DNA of 64,000 bases, taken from the NCBI RefSeq assembly GCF_024734405.1, contig NZ_CP059556.1, positions 4,278,001 through 4,342,000 on the forward strand, written 5' to 3'. Shown one piece after another: positions 35,775 through 44,418 of the stretch. The DNA comes from Saccharopolyspora gregorii. Lineage in GTDB: Bacteria; Actinomycetota; Actinomycetes; Mycobacteriales; Pseudonocardiaceae. Position numbers and translations under genes: made by a program. The notes under the pieces are model-generated. The model searched no databases and was not told the DNA's origin. It saw only the letters and a program-made list of their open reading frames with translations. The stretch's first letter is position 1, and every line of letters starts with the position of its first letter.

Positions 35775-35809
35775 CCCGTGCCACCCGGTTCGAGGCCGGG
35801 TGGCACGGG
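35775..35809. terminator. Strong bidirectional terminator before uvrA
   Basis: Perfect 14-base arms CCCGTGCCACCCGG (35775-35788) and CCGGGTGGCACGGG (35796-35809), loop 7, in the 42-base gap between the convergent receptor gene and uvrA. Confidence 0.85.
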
Positions 35810-35814
35810 TCCGC

Positions 35815-38676
35815 TCACCCCTCCGCGAGGATCGGGGCCAGGAAGCGGCCCGTGTAGCTCTCCTCGACTTCGGCGACCTGCTCCGGAGTCCCCTGGGCGA
35901 CGAGGGTGCCGCCGCCGGAACCGCCCTCGGGGCCGAGGTCGAGCAGCCAGTCGGAGGCCTTGATGACGTCCAGGTTGTGCTCGATGACGATCACCGTGTT
36001 GCCCTTGTCCACCAGGCCGTTGACCACGCCGAGCAGCTTGCGGATGTCCTCGAAGTGCAGGCCCGTCGTCGGCTCGTCGAGGATGTAGACGGTCTGGCCG
36101 GTGGAGCGCTTCTGCAGCTCGCTGGCCAGCTTCACCCGCTGCGCCTCGCCGCCGGACAGGGTCGGCGCCGGCTGGCCGAGCCGCACGTAGCCGAGCCCGA
36201 CGTCCACCAGGGTGCTCAGGTAGCGGTGGATCGACTTGATCGGCTCGAAGAACTCGGCGGCCTGCTCGATCGGCAGGTCCAGCACCTCGGCGATCGACTT
36301 GCCCTTGTAGTGCACTTCCAGGGTCTCGCGGTTGTAGCGGGCGCCCTTGCACACCTCGCACGGCACGTACACGTCCGGCAGGAAGTTCATCTCGATCTTC
36401 AGCGTGCCGTCGCCCGCGCACGCCTCGCAGCGCCCGCCCTTGACGTTGAACGAGAACCGGCCCGGCTGGTAGCCGCGGACCTTCGCCTCGGTGGTCTCGG
36501 CGAACAGCTTGCGGATGCGGTCGAACACGCCGGTGTAGGTGGCCGGGTTGGACCGCGGGGTGCGGCCGATCGCGGACTGGTCGACCTGCACGAGCTTGTC
36601 CACCAGGTCCACGCCCTTGATCCGGGTGTGCCTGCCCGGCACCTGCCGCGCGCCGTTGAGCTTGTTCGCCAGCACCGAGGCGAGGATGTCGTTGACCAGC
36701 GTGGACTTCCCGGAACCGGACACGCCGGTGACCGAGACCAGGCAGCCCAGCGGGAACGACACGTCGATCTTGCGGAGGTTGTGCTCGCGGGCGCCGACCA
36801 CGGTCAGCTGCCGCTTCGGGTCGCGCTTGCGCCGCGCCGCGGGCATCGGGATGGCCTTGCGCCGGGCCAGGTAGTCGCCGGTCAGCGAGGACTCGTTGTC
36901 CAGCAGCTCCTTGTACGGGCCGCTGTGCACGACCTTCCCGCCGTGCTCGCCCGCGCCGGGGCCGATGTCGACCACCCAGTCGGCGCTGCGCACGGTGTCC
37001 TCGTCGTGCTCGACGACGATGAGCGTGTTGCCCAGGTCCCGCAGCCTGCTCAGCGTCTCCAGCAGCCGGTGGTTGTCCCGCTGGTGCAGGCCGATCGACG
37101 GCTCGTCCAGCACGTACAGCACGCCGACCAGGCCGGAACCGATCTGGGTGGCGAGCCGGATGCGCTGCGCCTCACCGCCGGAGAGGGTGCCCGCCGCGCG
37201 GGACAGCGACAGGTAGTCCAAGCCCACGTCGAGCAGGAATCCGAGCCGGGCCTGCACCTCCTTGAGCACCCGGCCCGCGATCATCTCCTCGCGGTGGCCC
37301 AGCACCAGCGAGTTCAGGAACGACGCGCACTCGCGCACGCTCAGCGCGCTCACCTCGGCGATGGACAGCTCGCCGTGCGCCGGGTTCTCCATGGTGACCG
37401 CGAGGATCTCCGGCTTCAGCCGGGTCCCGTCGCACGCGGGGCACGGCACGTCCCGCATGTAGCCCTCGTACTTCTCGCGGGCGTAGTCCGACTCGGTCTG
37501 CTCCAGGCGCCGCTCCAAAAACGGGATGACGCCCTCGTAGGAGGCGTAGTAGGAGCGCTGCCGCCCGTAGCGGTTCTTGTACCGCACGTGCACCTGGTCG
37601 TCGGTGCCGTGCAGCACCGCCTTCTTCACCTTGGTGGGCAACCGGTTCCACGGGGTGTCCATCCGGAACCCGACCGATTCGGACAGCGAGGTGAGCAGCC
37701 GGGTGAAGTACTCGGCGGTGTGCCCGCCGGCCCACGGCGCGATGGCGCCCTCGCCGAGGGACAGCTCCTCGTCGGGCACCACGAGTTCCGGGTCGACCTC
37801 CTTGCGGATGCCGAGACCGGCGCACTCGGTGCAGGCGCCGTACGGGGAGTTGAACGAGAACGAGCGCGGCTCCAGCTCGTCCACGCCCAGCGGGTGGCCG
37901 TTCGGGCAGGCCAGGTTCTCGGAGAACTTCCGCTCCCGCTCCGGGGAGTCCTCGTCGACGTCGACGAACTCCAGCAGCACCAGCCCGTCGGCGAGCCGCA
38001 GCGCGGTCTCCACCGAGTCGGTGAGCCGCTGCTTCGCGTTCGCCTTGACGGTGAGCCGGTCGACCACGACGGCGATGTCGTGCTTCTCCTGCTTCTTCAG
38101 CTTCGGCGGGGACTCCAGCTGGTACACCTCGCCGTCCACCCTCGCCCGGGCGTAGCCCTGCGACTGCAGCTGCTCGAAGAGGTCGACGTACTCGCCCTTG
38201 CGGCCGCGGATGACCGGCGCCAGCACCTGGAACTTGGTGCGCTCCGGCATCGCCAGCACCTGGTCGACGATCTGCTGCGGGGTCTGCTTGCTGATCGGTT
38301 CGCCGCAGGTCGGGCAGTGCGGTTTGCCCGCGCGGGCGTACAGCAGCCGCAGGTAGTCGTAGACCTCGGTGATGGTGCCCACCGTGGAGCGCGGGTTGCG
38401 GCTGGTCGACTTCTGGTCGATGGACACCGCCGGGGACAAGCCTTCGATGAAGTCCACGTCGGGCTTGTCCATCTGCCCCAGGAACTGCCGCGCGTACGCC
38501 GACAGCGACTCCACGTAGCGGCGCTGGCCCTCGGCGAAGATGGTGTCGAAGGCCAGGCTGGACTTTCCGGAGCCGGACAGACCGGTGAACACGATCAGGC
38601 TGTCGCGCGGCAGGTCGATGTCGATCCCGCGCAGGTTGTGCTCGCGGGCGCCGCGGACGACGAGGCGGTCGGCCAC
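35815..38676 (-). CDS. uvrA: Excinuclease ABC subunit A
   Basis: A 953-residue UvrA. Two ABC ATPase halves: Walker [15 protein letters not shown] (about 33-46) and [13 protein letters not shown] (about 650), ABC signatures [12 protein letters not shown] and [12 protein letters not shown], and zinc-binding Cys pairs ([16 protein letters not shown]...CEVCKGARY). It finds helix-distorting DNA lesions with UvrB. GTG 38676 is used because AAAGGA sits 7 bases upstream; an upstream in-frame ATG lacks one. Its neighbours, a mycothiol-type isomerase and an MBL hydrolase, diverge from it, the usual actinobacterial arrangement. I did not find a convincing LexA box upstream. Confidence 0.98.
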   Translation of the reverse strand: MADRLVVRGAREHNLRGIDIDLPRDSLIVFTGLSGSGKSSLAFDTIFAEGQRRYVESLSAYARQFLGQMDKPDVDFIEGLSPAVSIDQKSTSRNPRSTVGTITEVYDYLRLLYARAGKPHCPTCGEPISKQTPQQIVDQVLAMPERTKFQVLAPVIRGRKGEYVDLFEQLQSQGYARARVDGEVYQLESPPKLKKQEKHDIAVVVDRLTVKANAKQRLTDSVETALRLADGLVLLEFVDVDEDSPERERKFSENLACPNGHPLGVDELEPRSFSFNSPYGACTECAGLGIRKEVDPELVVPDEELSLGEGAIAPWAGGHTAEYFTRLLTSLSESVGFRMDTPWNRLPTKVKKAVLHGTDDQVHVRYKNRYGRQRSYYASYEGVIPFLERRLEQTESDYAREKYEGYMRDVPCPACDGTRLKPEILAVTMENPAHGELSIAEVSALSVRECASFLNSLVLGHREEMIAGRVLKEVQARLGFLLDVGLDYLSLSRAAGTLSGGEAQRIRLATQIGSGLVGVLYVLDEPSIGLHQRDNHRLLETLSRLRDLGNTLIVVEHDEDTVRSADWVVDIGPGAGEHGGKVVHSGPYKELLDNESSLTGDYLARRKAIPMPAARRKRDPKRQLTVVGAREHNLRKIDVSFPLGCLVSVTGVSGSGKSTLVNDILASVLANKLNGARQVPGRHTRIKGVDLVDKLVQVDQSAIGRTPRSNPATYTGVFDRIRKLFAETTEAKVRGYQPGRFSFNVKGGRCEACAGDGTLKIEMNFLPDVYVPCEVCKGARYNRETLEVHYKGKSIAEVLDLPIEQAAEFFEPIKSIHRYLSTLVDVGLGYVRLGQPAPTLSGGEAQRVKLASELQKRSTGQTVYILDEPTTGLHFEDIRKLLGVVNGLVDKGNTVIVIEHNLDVIKASDWLLDLGPEGGSGGGTLVAQGTPEQVAEVEESYTGRFLAPILAEG

Positions 38677-39137
38677 TGTGATCCTTTCGGAAGTTCTCGC
38701 CGGTTCGGTGGACGCGCCCGCCGGCACCGGGCCACGGCATCGGTCACCGCAGGCCCGCGGGCGACTCGGACGGGGTTCCCCACCGCAGCGCCGGGTCGTC
38801 GTGCCCGTGCGGGGTGGAGCCCCTGGTCGGCCCGGCGTGATTCGGGCGCGGGCGCAGCACCGAGGGTATCGGCGCGGCCGCGCTCAGCGGTGTTCGGACG
38901 TCGCGCGGCCATGCTATGCCGCACCCCCGACAGTTCCGCGTCGCCCCTGGTCACGCCCTGCTCAGGGGTGCAACGCGCAGCGGCGCGCAGTATTCCGGGC
39001 CGCCCCCTAGCACGCCTGTGCGCGACCATACGCAAATTCCCCCGGATTGGGCACTGTCGGGGGACGCGCCTGTACCCCTACTCTCGGGTACTCCCCTGCC
39101 GTGTCCGGAGAATTTCCTGCACACATCAAGGAATCCG
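38677..39137. other. 461-base divergent promoter region of uvrA
   Basis: No convincing gene on either strand. It must hold promoters for uvrA (minus) and the isomerase-like gene (plus). I see no exact GAAC-N4-GTTC SOS box and no strong hairpin. Confidence 0.6.
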
Positions 39138-39908
39138 ATGGCTGACACCGTTCTCGGCGCCGGCGGCACCCCCGTGCCCGCCGGAGCCGCGCACTCGACC
39201 GAACAGGTCACCGCCGCCCTGTCCGCGATCGAACGCAGCACGCAGCGCCTGCTCCAGGTGAGCGAGGAGCTGGACGACGCGAGCGTGCGACGGCCCAGCC
39301 TGCTGCCGGGCTGGACCCGCGCGCACGTGCTCACCCACCTGGCCCGCAACGCCGACGGGCTGCTGAACCTGCTGATCTGGGCCAGGACCGGCGCCGAGCA
39401 CCCCATGTACGCCAGCCCCGCCGACCGCGACGCCGACATCCAGGAGGGTGCGGTGCGCGGGCACCGGCTGCTGGTGGAGGACGTGGTGGCCTCGCACGGC
39501 CGGTTCGCGCACGCCGTCCGCACCCTGCCCGCCTCGGCGTGGGACGCGGAGGTCGTGGGCCGCGAACCGATGCCCGCCCACCACGTGCTGCGCAAGCGGC
39601 TGCTGGAGCTGTGGGTGCACCTGGTGGACCTCGACGGCGGCGTCGGCTTCGACGAGGTCCCCGAAGCGGACGCCGAGCAGCTGCTGGAGGACGTGGTGCA
39701 GCAGTTCGGGGGCAGGCCCGACGTGCCCGCGGTGACGGTGGTGGTCGACTTCGACGACGGCCGCACCCGCACCTGGGAGCTGCGCGGCACCACCTCCCCG
39801 CCCGCCCAGGTGCGCGGGCGCCCCGGCCCGATGCTCGGCTGGCTGCTCGGCCGCACCGGTCCCGAGCCGCTGGAAGGGGACGCCCCGGCGCTGCCGGTGT
39901 GGTTGTGA
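39138..39908 (+). CDS. Mycothiol-dependent maleylpyruvate isomerase-like protein
   Basis: A 256-residue protein of the DinB/MDMPI superfamily. The N-terminal four-helix part has LLPGWTRAHVLTHLARNADGL, whose His is one of the usual metal ligands; AHHVLRKRLLELWVHLVDLD carries the others. The C-terminal MDMPI domain (about 165-256) has VTVVVDFDDGRTRTWELRG. ATG 39138 follows AAGGAATCCG. Such proteins use mycothiol in actinobacteria; the actual substrate is not given by sequence. The MBL gene starts 32 bases later and probably belongs to the same transcript. Confidence 0.9.
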   Translation: MADTVLGAGGTPVPAGAAHSTEQVTAALSAIERSTQRLLQVSEELDDASVRRPSLLPGWTRAHVLTHLARNADGLLNLLIWARTGAEHPMYASPADRDADIQEGAVRGHRLLVEDVVASHGRFAHAVRTLPASAWDAEVVGREPMPAHHVLRKRLLELWVHLVDLDGGVGFDEVPEADAEQLLEDVVQQFGGRPDVPAVTVVVDFDDGRTRTWELRGTTSPPAQVRGRPGPMLGWLLGRTGPEPLEGDAPALPVWL

Positions 39909-39940
39909 GGGGCGGCGCCGCCGAGCGATACGCTTCGCAC

Positions 39941-40618
39941 GTGGAGGCATACGAGCAGTACACCGGCCATGTCGAACCCGGCGGCGCCCCCGCCAAGCGG
40001 GTCCTGGACGCGTTGACCATCACCAAGGTGTCGGTCGGCCCGATGGACAACAACGCATACCTGCTGACCTGCCGCGGCACCGGGGACGCGCTGCTGATCG
40101 ACGCGGCGAACGATTCGGAGCGGCTCGCCGACCTGCTGGGGCACGACGACGACCGGCCGCGGCTGCGCACCATCGTCACCACCCACCAGCACGGCGACCA
40201 CTGGCAGGCGCTGGGCGCGGTCGCGGGCCAGACCGGCTGCTACACGCTGGCGCACCCCGCCGACGCCGGGGAACTGCCGGTGCCGCCGGACCGCCTGGTG
40301 AACCACGGCGACGTGGTGCCCGTCGGCGACGCCGAGCTGCAGGTCATCCACCTGCGCGGGCACACGCCCGGCTCGATCGCGCTGCTGTACCGGGACCCGG
40401 CCGGGCACCCGCACCTGTTCACCGGGGACTCGCTGTTCCCCGGCGGCGTCGGCAAGACCGGCTCGCCGGAGGACTTCACCTCGCTGCTCGACGACGTGGA
40501 GAACCGGATCTTCGCCGAGCTCCCGGACGACACCTGGTTCTACCCGGGCCACGGCGACGACTCGACCCTCGGCGAGCAGCGCCCCCACCTCGCGGAGTGG
40601 CGCGAACGCGGCTGGTGA
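39941..40618 (+). CDS. MBL-fold metallo-hydrolase (glyoxalase II-like)
   Basis: A 225-residue metallo-beta-lactamase-fold hydrolase. The metal motif THQHGDHW (about residues 85-92), HLRGHTPGSIAL, TGDSLFPGGVGKTG and YPGHGDD supply the dinuclear metal ligands. GTG 39941 is chosen since the previous gene ends 32 bases before it and the conserved start VEAYEQYTGHVEPGG is in place. Likely hydrolyses a thioester or mycothiol conjugate, in keeping with the preceding isomerase-like gene; this is inference. Confidence 0.92.
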   Translation: MEAYEQYTGHVEPGGAPAKRVLDALTITKVSVGPMDNNAYLLTCRGTGDALLIDAANDSERLADLLGHDDDRPRLRTIVTTHQHGDHWQALGAVAGQTGCYTLAHPADAGELPVPPDRLVNHGDVVPVGDAELQVIHLRGHTPGSIALLYRDPAGHPHLFTGDSLFPGGVGKTGSPEDFTSLLDDVENRIFAELPDDTWFYPGHGDDSTLGEQRPHLAEWRERGW

Positions 40619-40630
40619 ACCGACCCGCGG

Positions 40631-40662
40631 AGCGGGCCGCCCGGATCTCGGGACGGCCCGCT
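40631..40662. terminator. Hairpin between convergent genes
   Basis: Perfect arms AGCGGGCCG (40631-40639) and CGGCCCGCT (40654-40662) with an inner CCGG pairing, between the MBL gene and the convergent putative nuclease. Confidence 0.75.
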
Positions 40663-40696
40663 TCGCGCAAGCGCGAGCGAACGACCGATGCGTTCC

Positions 40697-42115
40697 TCAC
40701 CGGCCACGGTCCAGGGACACCGCGAGAACCGTGCCGTCAGACCCGACGGAGACGGCGTCGCGAGCGAACTCCTCATCGAGGATGCCGTTCCGCCAACGCT
40801 CCTCGACTCCGGGTGCCGAACGCAGGTACGAACCGAGCCGCTGACCCGCGAGCTGCTCGTACAATCCGGATTCGAGGCCGCGGTGCACCACGAACCGCCC
40901 GCCATCCGGCAGTGGAAGCACCGAGCGGGTACCCATCACGTGCAGGCCGCCGCCGAGATCGAACGCCGTGGCCGCGTCGTCGCCCGAGGCCGAGCTCTGC
41001 TCGTCGAGGCCGGTGAACCCCCCGCGTGGAGGAGGAGGCCGGTACGCGGCCGCAGTCCGGCCCGCACCCGCGAACAGCAATGCCGAGGCCGCGCCGAAAC
41101 GCGCGAGCGCGTGGGAGAACCACTTCTGGCTCGCCTGCGGGATTGTGAGAACCCTCGCTTCTGCAGGAAAGGACGTATCGGACTCCTCGACATCGACAGG
41201 AAGTGTCCGGTCGAACAGGGCCAGCTCGTCGACGGCGTCGTCCTGCTGTTCGGATCCCGGCCGTTCGGACGTGAACGGTTCCGGAACCTCGCCTAGTTCC
41301 TCGTTCAACTCGCGTTCCAGCTCGTCGGCGCTACCCGACCACAGCTCGTCCTCTCCCGGAGGGTCGAGCACGTGCACGGTGATGCCGGACTGCCGTAGAC
41401 ACGACGCGACCATGAGTGACGGCAGGCAACCGCGACCAGCGATCTCCACCGACCGGACCTGCACGCACGCCTTCGCCAGTTGATCGACCGCGAGCGACTC
41501 GTTGCCGTGATTGCCCTTGCACTCCAGGACTACGATCTTGACCGCGCCACCGTTGCGCGGGTGGCCGATCAGGAAGTAGTCCGGGCGAACTCGGACACCG
41601 CTCGCCTGGCGCACCGCCCCCACTCCGGGAATCCCCGAGCGGAGCGCGACGTCGGCATCCACTGCCTGAAAGTCCAATCCGGGATACTGCTCGCTCAGCA
41701 CATGCCGAGCGACGAACAACGCCAGCCCGATACCCAGGTATTCGGATTGGGCGACCTTGTGGTGGTGCACAACGGAACTGGCCGCCGTGGCCGACAACGT
41801 CATGCGCCCGCGGTGCGGGGCGAGGGTCGCGCAGTAGCGGAGCTGCGCCCACAGCCTCGCCGCGTCAGCGAAGACCGGATCGTCGAAGAAGGTGGTCGCG
41901 ACCCCGACCTCCCGCAGAACGTGGACCGGGGCGGTGGGCAGCACGTCCGGGACTGTCACCGGAACGGGCCACTTGCGGAACCGGAAGATCTGCTTCTGCT
42001 CTTTCCGCTCGAAGCGAAGCGCCGCCCGATTCACCTTGTCGACCAGTTCCCGCGATGAGACCAGAGTCAGATTCCCCGAGATGCTGAGCGCACGCATCAC
42101 CGCACCGAAATCCAT
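40697..42115 (-). CDS. Orphan putative nuclease-domain protein
   Basis: A 472-residue protein I cannot name. It starts at ATG 42115 (MDFGAVMRALSISGNLTLV; GGAGG 11 bases upstream). At about residues 200-225 lies RPDYFLIGHPRNGG, then IVVLECKGNHG; the D...ExK spacing with a hydrophobic strand is the signature of PD-(D/E)XK nucleases. The C-terminal half has low-complexity linkers and a segment with Ala-rich hydrophobic stretch (ASALLFAGAGRTAAAY) but no clear second domain. Codon usage is less GC-rich than its neighbours. It stands alone between convergent and divergent genes. Possibly a defence or genomic-island gene; unproven. Confidence 0.7.
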   Translation of the reverse strand: MDFGAVMRALSISGNLTLVSSRELVDKVNRAALRFERKEQKQIFRFRKWPVPVTVPDVLPTAPVHVLREVGVATTFFDDPVFADAARLWAQLRYCATLAPHRGRMTLSATAASSVVHHHKVAQSEYLGIGLALFVARHVLSEQYPGLDFQAVDADVALRSGIPGVGAVRQASGVRVRPDYFLIGHPRNGGAVKIVVLECKGNHGNESLAVDQLAKACVQVRSVEIAGRGCLPSLMVASCLRQSGITVHVLDPPGEDELWSGSADELERELNEELGEVPEPFTSERPGSEQQDDAVDELALFDRTLPVDVEESDTSFPAEARVLTIPQASQKWFSHALARFGAASALLFAGAGRTAAAYRPPPPRGGFTGLDEQSSASGDDAATAFDLGGGLHVMGTRSVLPLPDGGRFVVHRGLESGLYEQLAGQRLGSYLRSAPGVEERWRNGILDEEFARDAVSVGSDGTVLAVSLDRGR

Positions 42116-42296
42116 GGATCCCCGTCCTCCCCGATCAGATGGGACGCTACGACGGCTCGCACAACACCAACAAGATCCGCTACGGACGACCACCGATCTG
42201 GCGGCCGCTCGATCAGAGCAGTCCGATGCCCCGCCGATCCGGGTCTCATCGCGGCCCGCCCTGTCGGACGGCGGCCGGTGATCCTAGGCTCGGTGG

Positions 42297-42917
42297 ATGG
42301 CGAGGTACTACGACGTGCACCCGGACAACCCGCAGCGCCGCACGCTCGGCCAGGCGGTCGACCTCATCCGGTCCGGCGGGGTGATCGCGTATCCCACCGA
42401 CTCCTGCTTCGCCCTCGGGACCGGGCTGGACAACAAGGACGGCGTGGAGCGGATCAAGACCATCCGCAAGCTCGACGACCGGCACCACTTCACGCTGGTG
42501 TGCGAGAACTTCGCGCAGCTGGGCCAGTTCGTGCACATCGACAACTCGGTGTTCCGGGCGATCAAGGCCAGCACTCCCGGCAGCTACACCTTCATCCTCC
42601 CCGCCACCAAGGAGGTGCCGCGGCGGTTGATGCACCCGAAGAAGAAGACGGTCGGCATCCGCATCCCGCAGCACGTCACCGCGCAGGCGCTGCTGGCGCA
42701 GCTCGGCGAACCGCTGCTGTCGAGCACGCTGCTGCTGCCCGACGAGGAGGAGCCGCTCACCCAGGGCTGGGACATCAAGGAACGGCTGGACCACGAGGTG
42801 GACGCGGTGCTGGACTCCGGCGACTGCGGCACCGAACCGACCACGGTCGTCGACTTCTCCAGCGGCGAGGCGGAGGTCGTGCGGTACGGCGCGGGGGACC
42901 CCGAGCGGTTCGAGTGA
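42297..42917 (+). CDS. YciO/YrdC/Sua5-family protein
   Basis: A 206-residue protein with the YrdC nucleotide-binding fold: GGVIAYPTDSCFALGTGLDN, IRKLDDRHHFTLVCENF, PGSYTFILPATKEVPRRLMHPKKKTVGIRIP. Its length and the HPKKKT loop match the YciO branch rather than TsaC (threonylcarbamoyl-AMP synthase). It may make threonylcarbamoyl-AMP weakly; YciO's own role is unsettled. The response regulator begins 34 bases later. Confidence 0.92.
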   Translation: MARYYDVHPDNPQRRTLGQAVDLIRSGGVIAYPTDSCFALGTGLDNKDGVERIKTIRKLDDRHHFTLVCENFAQLGQFVHIDNSVFRAIKASTPGSYTFILPATKEVPRRLMHPKKKTVGIRIPQHVTAQALLAQLGEPLLSSTLLLPDEEEPLTQGWDIKERLDHEVDAVLDSGDCGTEPTTVVDFSSGEAEVVRYGAGDPERFE

Positions 42918-42950
42918 ACCGGCGTCCGGCGGGCTGGCATGCTGATCGGC

Positions 42951-43634
42951 ATGCGGGTGCTCGTCGTCGAAGATGAACGTCGTGTGGCGGAGGCGCTGCG
43001 CACGGGGCTGGAAGCCGAGGGCTGGGCGGTGGACGTCACCGGCGACGGTCTCGATGCGCTGCGGCTCGCCGCCGACACCGAGTACGCGGCGATCCTGCTG
43101 GACATCATGCTGCCCGGCCTCAACGGCTACCGGGTGTGCGAGCGGCTGCGCGCGGCGGAGGACTGGACGCCGATCATCATGCTCACCGCGAAGGACGGGG
43201 AGTACGACGAGGCGGACGCGCTGGACTCGGGCGCCGACGACTACGTGACGAAGCCGTTCTCGTACGTGGTGCTGCTGGCCCGGCTGCGCAACGCGATCCG
43301 GCGCCGCGCCACGGCCCGGCCGCCGCTGCTGCGCGTCGGGGACCTGGTGCTGGACCCGGCGCGGCGCAGCTGCGCTCGCGGCGACCAGGACATCTCGTTG
43401 ACCAGCAAGGAATTCGCGGTGCTGGAGCTGCTGGCGCGCGGCGGCGGGCAGGTGGTGTCCAAGCGGCGGCTGCTGGAGAGCGGCTGGGACTTCGCCGCCG
43501 ACCCGGACGTGAACCTGGTCGAGGTGCACATCAGCGCGCTGCGCCGCAAGATCGACAACCCGTTCGGGCGGCGCAGCATCCGGACCGTGCGCGGGCACGG
43601 CTACCGGCTCGTGCCGGACCGCGGCGAGGGCTGA
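42951..43634 (+). CDS. OmpR-family response regulator
   Basis: A 227-residue regulator. The receiver has Glu7-Asp8, phospho-acceptor Asp51 (LLDIMLPGLNG) and Lys about 101 (TKPF). The C-terminal winged helix ends HISALRRKIDNPFGRRSIRTVRGHGYRLV. ATG 42951 gives the canonical start MRVLVVEDE; an ATG 12 bases upstream is possible. Its partner kinase is most likely the gene at 44419, from which it is separated by an oppositely oriented secreted protein gene. Confidence 0.95.
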   Translation: MRVLVVEDERRVAEALRTGLEAEGWAVDVTGDGLDALRLAADTEYAAILLDIMLPGLNGYRVCERLRAAEDWTPIIMLTAKDGEYDEADALDSGADDYVTKPFSYVVLLARLRNAIRRRATARPPLLRVGDLVLDPARRSCARGDQDISLTSKEFAVLELLARGGGQVVSKRRLLESGWDFAADPDVNLVEVHISALRRKIDNPFGRRSIRTVRGHGYRLVPDRGEG

Positions 43635-43649
43635 CCGGGCGCACGGCGA

Positions 43650-43687
43650 CGCGCCGGGCGCGGACCCCCACGTCCGCACCCGGCGCG
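43650..43687. terminator. Bidirectional hairpin after response regulator
   Basis: Sixteen-base arms CGCGCCGGGCGCGGAC (43650-43665) and GTCCGCACCCGGCGCG (43672-43687) with one mismatch, between the response regulator and the convergent secreted protein gene. Confidence 0.8.
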
Positions 43688-43743
43688 CCCGGCCCGGGAC
43701 CGTCCTCCCGGGAACCGCTCCCGGCCGCGACGGCCGGCCCTGA

Positions 43744-44253
43744 TCAGCCGATCGGCGCGACGCCCGGCGCGGGCACCGGGATGCCCGGCGCGTCCGAGGG
43801 GACACCGGGACGGCCCGGCTCGGTCGGCAGCGGCGGGATCGTGTCGCCCGGCGCGGGCACGGTCTCGGAGGGCGGGCCGTCCGGGATGCACGGGACGGTG
43901 TCATCGGCCTGCGCGGCCGCGACTCCCTCCACCGGCGGCACACCCGGCTCACCCGACGGGATGCACTCGATCGGCGCGGGCACGCCCTCGGCAGGCGGGC
44001 CGCCCGGGATGCACGGCACGGTGTCGTCCGCCCCGCGGTCCTGGCTCGGTGCCACGCCCGGCGCACCGGACGGAACGCCCTCGACCGGGGGAACGCCCGG
44101 CTCGCCTGCGGGGATGCATTCGATGGGCTCGCCCTGCACCGGGGCGGGGACCGGTGTCGCGGAGGCCGCGAAGGCCGTGCCCGCGCCGCCGAGCCCGAGC
44201 ACCAGGGCACCGGCCGCGAGGGCGGCGGCCCGAACGATTCGCGTCTGTCGCAT
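43744..44253 (-). CDS. Secreted Pro-rich repeat protein
   Basis: A 169-residue exported protein: signal MRQTRIVRAAALAAGALVLGLGG with a TAFA-A cleavage site near 31. The mature chain is made of repeats, PIECIP(A/S)GEPGVPPVEGV twice and DDTVPCIP(G/D)GPP twice, plus degenerate Pro/Gly/Val units; four Cys sit inside CIP motifs. No enzyme motif. ATG 44253 is used, an earlier in-frame start lacking a ribosome site. It lies between and opposite to the response-regulator and kinase genes, so it may be the target of this system. Function unknown. Confidence 0.8.
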   Translation of the reverse strand: MRQTRIVRAAALAAGALVLGLGGAGTAFAASATPVPAPVQGEPIECIPAGEPGVPPVEGVPSGAPGVAPSQDRGADDTVPCIPGGPPAEGVPAPIECIPSGEPGVPPVEGVAAAQADDTVPCIPDGPPSETVPAPGDTIPPLPTEPGRPGVPSDAPGIPVPAPGVAPIG

Positions 44254-44418
44254 CTGTGGAGAACTCCTCTGATCCGGTTCGCCGCGGGGTGTTCCCGCGA
44301 CGAGGACCACGGTGCCCGGGCCCGCTGAAGCGGAGCTGAAGCAACCTGAAGATCGCTTCAGCTGCGGGTGTCATGCTGAGCCGCATGCGGGTACCCGTGA
44401 TCGACCAGGAACATCGCC

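Noticed and set aside
38677-39137. SOS (LexA) box before uvrA
   Set aside because: No GAAC-N4-GTTC match; nearest GTTC/GAAC pieces are wrongly spaced.
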